Source: Cryptomeria japonica (lineage: Eukaryota > Streptophyta > Pinopsida > Cupressales > Cupressaceae). From it: a DNA stretch of 64,000 nucleotides. Below, in pieces: positions 57,112 through 64,000 of the stretch. The notes under the pieces were generated by a model. It did not search any database. It had not been told where the DNA came from and saw only the letters and a program-made list of their open reading frames with translations. The position numbers and the translations under genes are program-made. The stretch is from contig NC_081407.1 in NCBI RefSeq assembly GCF_030272615.1, positions 376,708,877-376,772,876 on the forward strand, in the 5' to 3' direction. Position 1 is the stretch's first letter, and each line of letters begins with the position of its first letter.

Positions 57112-58073
57112 ATTTTTTCTTACAGAACAAACAGGTTTTGAAGGGACTCAAAACGCTTTAACAAAGATCTACAACAAGTAGCTGGATAAAGATATACCCA
57201 TTTTAAAATAGAAACCCAAAGTCAACAAAAAGTGAAAACCTAGCAAAAAGACAGCAAAGAGGAAGAAACTAATACAAAATTTTTAGGGCCTTCGCAACCT
57301 TTGTTTCCAGTTGAGTCATGTTTAGAGCAATTTTCTTGAGTTCCTGAATTTTTTGGTTTGCAAATTTCTTCTTCAAGTTGGCTTTGGTTCTTTTGGATGG
57401 CCCAACCATTTCCTCCTATTTTTTATCTATGGAATCCACATCCAAGGTAGCTGCTTCTTGATGGATAGTTTCTAGTTTCCCTACCATGGTATTTACACTT
57501 TCAACAAAACTCTTCACCACCTTGTGTCTACATGTAACCAGAGAGATAAGGTTCCCATTGACTTTCTAAAATTTATTCTCCATCTGACTCAGTCTGCCTT
57601 CATATTCTTTCTTGAGTTTATCTTTGAGAAAAGATATTTTTCTATCATAATCTCTCTTTATATCACTTACAGTGCTCATCGTTTTCTGCACATAGTCCAC
57701 AATTGATTTTCTCTAGTCCACCATCCACTATTTTACACCTTGATTTTCTTGTTTCCTATTGACTGCCCGAAGTTTGATATTGATGCCCTTGATCTCATGG
57801 AAAGCCCATTTAAACATCCTAAAATTATCCACAACTGAATCATGGGTAATGGCCAAGACATCATCTGGGTTCTTTCTATCCAAGATAAGAAAAGACAAAT
57901 TTGTATTTAGATCATTTGAGAAGGGGGTCTATCACTCCTAATGGGTGCAAAAATGGACTTATTCGGGATAGAATTGTAGGAGGGAAGTGATTCAGAATTA
58001 AAAGTGGACACAAGGGATGCTTTGACTCTCTTAAATTTGTGACCAATCTTCAAGGAAGAGTTTGGCTCAGAGG
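57112..58073 (-). mobile_element. Retroposon with perfect 15-bp TSD
   Basis: AAGACTAGTTGTATT stands on both sides (57097-57111 and 58074-58088). On the minus strand the insert ends AGTCCCTTCAAAACCTGTT, then TGTTCTGTAAGAAAAAATAA, an A-rich tail beside the TSD. That is the hallmark of target-primed reverse transcription. Length is 962 bp. The tail block matches the LINE-like fragment at 51402-51420, so this is a 5'-truncated LINE or an element using the same 3' end. Confidence 0.8.
57270..57935 (-). pseudogene. Coiled-coil reading frame inside the retroposon
   Basis: The minus strand gives FKWAFHEIKGINIKLRAVNR, then IKRDYDRKISFLKDKLKKEY and EGRLSQMENKF, and later KSFVESVNTMVGKLETIHQE. The pattern is charged with regular hydrophobics, suggesting a coiled coil. 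Stops and at least one frameshift break it. I do not recognise the protein, and no endonuclease or RT motif is present. Confidence 0.45.
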
Positions 58074-58246
58074 AAGACTAGTTGTATTGTTTACTCATTA
58101 TAATATCATATTTACAATCAATATGGATCGACCAACTTGATATAGAACTACAATATAATACTAGAGACACACATTATTACTTTAATGAATTCAATCAAAT
58201 GAGATGAGAAGGACGACTAATTTAATAAATTATTTACTAAATGACC

Positions 58247-59199
58247 CTGAAACACTGTTTTTGGAAATAACTACAACTGATTCTTAATATAACTAATATT
58301 TTTGAAAAGCTATCTATTTGTAATTCAAATTCTACATTTAGGATATGAAACTAAATTAATGAGGAAATCTTATTGAGTCTTCTAATCAAATATTAAAATC
58401 AATGAAATTAGATGCATGGATATTTATTTATAAATTATATACTAGATAATATACAAATTAAATGAAATATCTTATATAAATTATATTAGAAGCTCAGTCT
58501 AAAATAATAGCATTATTTTTTAATATGTTGGTGTGAATGGAGTGTTATCTAATCAACTCATCACCTAGGTTCTATTGACACTAATTGTGTAAGTTTACTT
58601 AGGATACCCACAAGATACTTATCACTTAAAGTCTCAAGTCATAATCTAATTACGACACATGTCATAATATTAGATAATATTATGTTTCATTTTGGTCTAT
58701 ATAACACATTGGCTCTTAATGTAACTGAAACACTATTTTTTGAAATAACTACAACTGATTCTCAATATACCTAATATTTTTGAAAAGTTATCTATTTGTA
58801 GTTCAAATTCTACATTTAAGATATGAAATTAAATTAATGAGGGAATCTTATTGATTCTTCTAATCAAATATTAAAATCAATGAATTTAGATGTATGAATA
58901 TTTATTTATAAATTATATACTAGATAATATACAAATTAAATGAAATATCTTATATAAATTATATTAGGAGTTAAGTCTAAAATAATAGTAATAGTTTTAA
59001 ATATGTTGGTGTGAATGGAGTGTTATGTAATCAACTCATCGCCTAGGTTCTATTGACAGTAATTGTGTAAGTTTACTTAGGATACACATAAGATACTTAT
59101 CACTTAAAGTCTGAAGTCACAATCTGATTACGACACATGTCATAATACTAGATAATCTTATGTTTCATTTTGGTCTATATAACTCATTGGCTCTTAATG
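58247..59199 (+). repeat. Tandem duplication of a 478-bp unit
   Basis: Copy 1 is 58247-58724 and copy 2 is 58725-59199, both from CTGAAACACT to GGCTCTTAATG. They are closely similar along their whole length. Each unit's second half contains the start of the LTR described next. Confidence 0.88.
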
Positions 59200-59352
59200 A
59201 AATTTTATTTCATTATAATTCATTATCATTGTATACTTGCGTCTTGTGATAGATACTCTTATTCTCTCACATTTGATCTCTTGTATATTTTCATTGGAGC
59301 TCTTAAATCATGGATGGTTACATATTTAGCAAAATCTTGCATGGTATAAAGC
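59004..59352 (+). repeat. Small Copia-like LTR with PBS candidate
   Basis: The run begins TGTTGGTGTGAATGG and ends CTTGCA (338 bp), with CTATATAA (about 59175) as a TATA box. TGGTATAAAGC (59342-59352) follows at once and resembles a decayed TGGTATCAGAGC PBS. A first, truncated copy of the LTR start lies at 58528-58724. No coding part was found downstream. Confidence 0.45.
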
Positions 59353-60970
59353 ATTCCATAAAAACTCATTCATGATACTAAATCTTGTGGGATTACTTCT
59401 TGATAGTATAAGATCTCCACTTTTTATCACGCGATGTCTTGAAAAATTAAGATAACTTGATAATAATACTAGATCCTATGGGGATCTTTGTGAATTTGTA
59501 CTATAGGTTCACTTTAGATAATGTTAATGTAAATCTACTATCATCATTGAGTTCAAAGGTCTAATGTCCCAAAATATTAGATTAAAATGTTACAAAATGT
59601 AATGCTCCAAAATATAAGATTAAAATGTATGACTTTTTTTTCGATAAAACTCGAATAATTTAAATAATTTAAATAATTCTTGTAGGGTATAATATTTATT
59701 TAAAGAATAAAAAACTCCCAAATTAAACATTTATTTACATCAATCTAGTCATAATTTCAAATAATTGAATTAAGATAGATAATAGCAAATAATAAAAAAT
59801 ATAAAAAAAATTAACAGAATGAAATCAAGAAATTGACACCCTCAAATTCTATTAATATTCATATTTATGGACTTAATTCAGCTATCATATATATATGGCA
59901 TGATATTATTGCGACAAGTATCACTCTAGTGTCCAAACCATCCAAGTATTAAACTTATTTGGTACCCATTTGATAATTTTTTTATTTTCTTTTGTTTCCC
60001 TTACCTCTTCATTTCTTAATTTCTCGGGGTGAGCTTGGCCAATAAAGAAAACTATAATATGGATAAATTCAATCCAAAGTTTATTTCTTTTATTTTACAT
60101 ACTATGAAACAATGAAAGTTAAATGAAGCTATATTTTAAGAAATTTTCAAGTACTCTCATAGATATATGATAAGATTTTCAAATCTTTTCTATAATTTCT
60201 TTCTCAATTTATATTGTGCTTATCATACCAAACTTAAGGATTTGTTCTATAAGTTCATGGCGGTCTATTAGAGTGGTTTTGTTAGAGAAATTTTTGGTTG
60301 ACAATATAGATAGATTAGTGTTAAACTCTTGGAGCATGTGTTAACCCCTAAGGAATTTTTGGCATTAGTGTCAAATGGTTGATATTTCCTTGACATTTGA
60401 AGCATTGACATTTTATGCTTGCCGTTGAAAACTTGTGCATATATGGTTGTGACTAAGTCACTAGGTGATGGCTAAGTGGTTAAGCCACCTAAGTGACTAC
60501 CTGAAACATGTTATAATGTTTATTCACCGCACTGACAAGGACATACCAGGCATATTGGTTTGTTTTATTATTTCCCACTGAAATACTTGGTGAGTAGGAC
60601 ATGACATATCATCGACATTTTGTAGAGGCATATTATATGGTTTCAAAGCTTATCTTTGTAAAATATTTATTTTTGTTTTGAAAGCCTTTAAGATCGAAGT
60701 AGGGCACACACATGGAATTCAAGTTTTTGTTCTCAACCAAGGAAGTTGCAATAAGTGTGCATGACAGTTTTTCATGGGCAATGCATGATAGTTTGACTAG
60801 GAAAAACATGGAAATGATAGGAAGTTTGAAGATGTCTTTAGGTGTTTTCATTCCAAAACCAATATTTTGTGTTTGTTAATCTCTTTCCAGCATTTAGTAA
60901 TGTTATTGTTTGAATTCAAACTGTTTGAGCAAAATTGTTATTTTCTGTTGCTTGAGTTATGAAAGTGATT
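59353..60970. other. AT-rich intergenic DNA
   Basis: No gene recognised. An imperfect inverted repeat lies at 60455-60498 (AAGTCACTAGGTG against CACCTAAGTGACT). The region may include the internal end of the element whose LTR follows. Confidence 0.4.
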
Positions 60971-60980
60971 AAGGGGAGTG

Positions 60981-61765
60981 TGATTTGTGTAGACACTTAA
61001 ATTAATTATTTGCATTAATTAATTTAATTCTCTCTCACATGATTAATTTATTTAATTTTGTTAATCCTTATTATTTCTCAGTATTGAATAAATTTAATTT
61101 AATTAATATTGTCACTATAGTCCAATAATTAATTTATCAAATAAATTAATTATTTCCCTATTCTTCTAAAGTCCCTCCAATAATTATTTCCTCTAAACCC
61201 ACTCAGTTAATTAATTTTAATTAATTAATCTAGTCATGTGATTCCTACAAATCACTTTTTCCTAATCCCACTTAGCCTAATTAATTCTTCTAGAATCTTT
61301 CATAATCCCACATATTATTATTCTTCTATTTTAAATTCCCCGCTCATGTCACATCAACATTGAGCCTCTCAAAGAAATTCAAATTTATTTGAATCCCTCT
61401 ATGCATCCTCATTTTTAAATTTCAAATTCTTTTCCCCCCTTATTATTATTCTTCAATTTTAAATTCCCCACTCATTTCACATCAACATTGAGCCTCTCAA
61501 AGAAATTCAAATTTATTTGAATCCCCCTATGCATCCTCATTTTGCAATTTCAAATTTCTTTCCCCCCTTTTCCCCAAGGAATTTTATATTCTTTTTTATT
61601 CCTTCAAGGTATCCTTGATTGATGCCAACTACTTCAAACCAATCCTAGCCCTTCATCATCTTTTGATCTCCACCCTCCATTTAAAATTTGAAAATCTATA
61701 AATGGAGGCCACTTCTCTCATTTTAACCATCTCTTTATATTCTATCCTTATACTGTCAATTTTTA
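60981..61765 (+). repeat. Probable LTR fragment, plus strand
   Basis: A purine tract AAGGGGAGTG (60971-60980) directly precedes TGATTTGTGTAGACAC, as a PPT precedes a 3' LTR. The sequence then holds AT-rich repeats of TTAATTAA words and a TATAAAT box at 61697-61703. A clear 3' end was not found, and a partner copy is not in the window. Confidence 0.4.
61312..61567 (+). repeat. Tandem duplication of a 128-bp unit
   Basis: Copies at 61312-61439 and 61440-61567 share CATCAACATTGAGCCTCTCA and AAATTCAAATTTATTTGAAT with few changes. Confidence 0.88.
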
Positions 61766-61769
61766 TCTT

Positions 61770-62422
61770 TCAATCATAAATATAGCAATCTTCATTAGGA
61801 AGACATTGTATTGCTTTACTGTTAAAATGAAATGATTCTATGAAGGACTCATCACAAGCTTTTAAACATAAAGAATCATTTTCATTAACTTCATGTATAA
61901 GATTGAAAGCTTCATACTCTGGTTGCATGTAAATCTGAAAATTTTCATCCTTTGTATTTTTTGGAACAAGATAACTTTCCATACTATTAAAACTAAAAGT
62001 TTCTATTTCTAGGTAATAGAAAGACCTCAAAAAACCTTTTTCATTCAATCTCGCAGGTTCTCTAATGTTGTCTTGATTATTCTCACTTACCATTGTTTGA
62101 CTTGCATGAGACTGAACCGTTTCTTGCTGAACTTCTTGCTCATTCATGACAAGGTAGTTGTAGGAGAGAGATGAAACTGAGATGAATGGAGCCTCATCAT
62201 CATAAAATTTTAATTCTTCTTTCAATTGGGATACCTTTTATTATATTCTTGCAACAACCTTGTCTTTTCTTTTAGCTCTTTGAGCTTGTGAAATCTAACA
62301 AAAAGACTTCTCCATAAAAGAGAAGATACATGATCGTCTGTTATACTTAGTTTGGTTTTTACAACATGAGAAATTCTTTCTTTGTAGTGATCCCAAAAGT
62401 CATGCAACACTTTATCATCCAT
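61770..62422 (-). pseudogene. Unknown reading frame after an Ogre/Tat-like PBS
   Basis: An ATG at 62422 opens 66 residues (MDDKVLHDFWDHYKERISHV ...). The overlapping stretch 61770-62225 in another frame gives about 150 more acidic residues, so one frameshift near 62225 splits a protein of roughly 215 residues. It starts about 150 bases after the PBS. Ogre elements carry an extra ORF1 of unknown function at this place, which this could be; a gag N-terminus is the alternative. No known motif was recognised. Confidence 0.45.
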
Positions 62423-62574
62423 CTCAAGAATTTACAAGCTGGTGGGACTTGGTCTTTTCCCCAATCTTGCAGCCTTTTGATTTTGCATGATGATTTAATA
62501 GAGTCGCCAATCCTACACACACAGAGATAAATCTAAAAATCTAGGGAAACCAAATGCACTAATCTTTGATTCTG

Positions 62575-62594
62575 AGTCCCCAACAGAGTTGCCA
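62575..62594 (-). other. Ogre/Tat-like primer-binding site
   Basis: The minus strand reads TGGCAACTCTGTTGGGGACT next to the LTR. It resembles the TGGCGACTC...GGGGA PBS block of Ogre/Tat gypsy elements, unlike the initiator-Met type of all other elements here. A second GGATTGGCGACTC lies at 62501-62513. Confidence 0.6.
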
Positions 62595-62603
62595 AAAATC
62601 TAT

Positions 62604-64000
62604 TGGTAAATAGATTTGTCCCTTTCCTGAAATTTATTTGTTTTCTTTGAACAAAATTATAACTCTTGTATGCCCCTTTATGAAAGGAAACAAATTACCA
62701 ACAATTGGATGAATTAATTAAAATCCAACCTCTACATTAGAGGGAAGCTCTTCGTATGATTTGCAATGAATTTAATACAAAATTAAATGTTGACACTTTT
62801 TACCAGAAAGCATGGAAAGGCTTTAGCATTCATCCATCAACACAAAACAATGCCTTCAAACTGAAACAAATATAATATTCTGAAGATTAAATAGGAGCTC
62901 ACTAACTCTGATTCAAACACACGTTCACTTTATAAATTTAGAGCATAGAAAATGCACAGCAGTATTGATGTCTAATCAATACTCTCTCATGCCTCACAGG
63001 ACAAGGGGGATCAACATAACTCAATGCACAATAAATCTGCTAACAATTAATAGTAACCATGAATTCAAAAAAAAACATAGAAATAATTGATCATAAAATG
63101 ATATCATGCCCATAGTAGATTTCTCAAGAAATATTGCTAATCTTTAAACACACAAATTCAAAGACTGCACACCATAACATTTTCTTGATAGTCATCGATT
63201 CCAGTTTAAAGCAATTCATAGAAAAACAAAATGGATATTGTCTGTTGCTCGAAAAATCATAGTTTTTCTAGCCCCTTTATTTTCTTTTTCCCCCATATAT
63301 ATAGTCTCTCTTGTTTTTAAGAGGCTTTCAGTTATCAATAACTAATTCCTAGAAATATTATTAATTAATCTTTTCTTTAATCTTTTATCCTCTTCCAAAT
63401 AACTTTTTTTAAAAAAAATCTTCAAATCTTTTATCTCAGAATTTTTATAGACCCATACTTAGAGATAAATAACTTTTTAACGTGATAATATTTGTCCGAT
63501 CGCGCCAGTGAGAATTTAGAAAACTAGGTTTTCTAAAACATATTAAAAATACAGCGCGATCCAGCAGTTGAGTTGACAGTTATGCCCCCCGCACTGAGAT
63601 TGATTTTTTCTCTCTCAGAAAATTCATGGTTATAGATTACATTGAAAATTATAAACATTAGACATGCCAATGTTATTGGATTATTGAACTCGCTGAAATC
63701 ACTCTGAACCTGCATCTGATGAATTTGAACTCTGAATTTGAACCTCCAAAATTGAACCTTGAACCTTGAACCTGCACGCTTGAACCTGCGCACTTGAACC
63801 TTTGAACCTTGAAGAAAAGAAGGTTCAAAGTTCAAGTTCAAAGACCAAAAATTACAATGAACCCAAAATTTGAACTTTGAACCTTTTTTACTTTTGCGCT
63901 TGAACCTATGGGCTTGAACCAAAAAGGTTCAAAGTTCAAGTTCAATGAACAAAAATTATGAAGCTCGCTTCAGTTGAATTTGAACTTTGAACTTGAACCC
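62604..64000 (-). repeat. 5' LTR of an Ogre/Tat-like element, cut by the window edge
   Basis: The sequence upstream of the PBS on the minus strand should be the element's 5' LTR. A TATATATA box at 63296-63303 fits an LTR promoter. The far end and partner LTR are outside the window, so this is inferred from the PBS. Confidence 0.5.
63660..64000 (-). repeat. TTGAAC/GTTCAA-rich repeat with inverted copies
   Basis: Words TTGAACCT, TTTGAACTTTGAAC and AAGGTTCAAAGTTCAAGTTC recur on both strands. AAGGTTCAAAGTTCAAGTTC occurs at about 63829 and 63925, facing inverted TTTGAACTTTGAACC near 63868-63885. The array runs off the window end. Confidence 0.8.

Overview
The window looks like nuclear DNA of a seed plant with a very repeat-rich genome. 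The evidence is nested plant-type LTR retrotransposons whose primer-binding sites resemble the 3' end of initiator-Met tRNA, AT-rich non-coding DNA, and one intron-containing plant-specific BURP gene. A conifer or other gymnosperm is my best guess from the retroelement styles, but nothing here proves it. No rRNA, tRNA or CRISPR feature was seen.

Positions 1-51101 are one set of nested LTR retrotransposons that can be unpicked by matching LTR ends and 5-bp target-site duplications (TSDs). The oldest layer (D) is a gypsy-type LTR, positions 1-236 continuing at 49814-51101. A minus-strand chromovirus-like Ty3/gypsy element (A, 237-49813, TSD ATTAC) split it. Inside A's gag sits a pol-less LTR element (E, 5607-10996, plus strand) with 2.15-kb LTRs and a coiled-coil reading frame. 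Inside A's 5' LTR sits a gag-only Copia element (C, 13141-49428, minus strand) with 2.6-kb LTRs. C's 3' LTR was hit by a Copia element (Copia-1, 13244-20955, plus) and by a Ty3/gypsy element with 4.2-kb LTRs (B, 21877-41661, minus, TSD CTCAT). B was hit in its RT domain by a second Copia element (Copia-2, 28212-34844, plus). All coding parts are disabled by stops, frameshifts or lost catalytic residues.

Positions 51102-64000 hold the local gene space. A LINE-like 3' fragment precedes the only intact gene seen: a two-exon, minus-strand RD22-like BURP gene (51902-53063) with a perfect CH motif spacing, a TATA-like box and a poly(A) signal. About 3.3 kb upstream is a decayed second copy made of the gene's 3' end joined to its 5' flank. 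The rest holds small tandem repeats, a gypsy integrase relic, a TTAGGG-like tract, a retroposon with a perfect 15-bp TSD, a 478-bp tandem duplication involving a small LTR, and at the right edge the 5' end of an Ogre/Tat-like gypsy element.

The retroelement families appear to be linked in pairs. The pol-less element E shares its LTR terminus and polypurine tract (PPT) with A. The gag-only element C shares its PPT and LTR start with Copia-1 and Copia-2. Both look like non-autonomous elements using an autonomous relative's enzymes. Nonsense codons in both Copia polyproteins fall almost only at Gln or Trp positions, as expected if methylated cytosines had deaminated after silencing.
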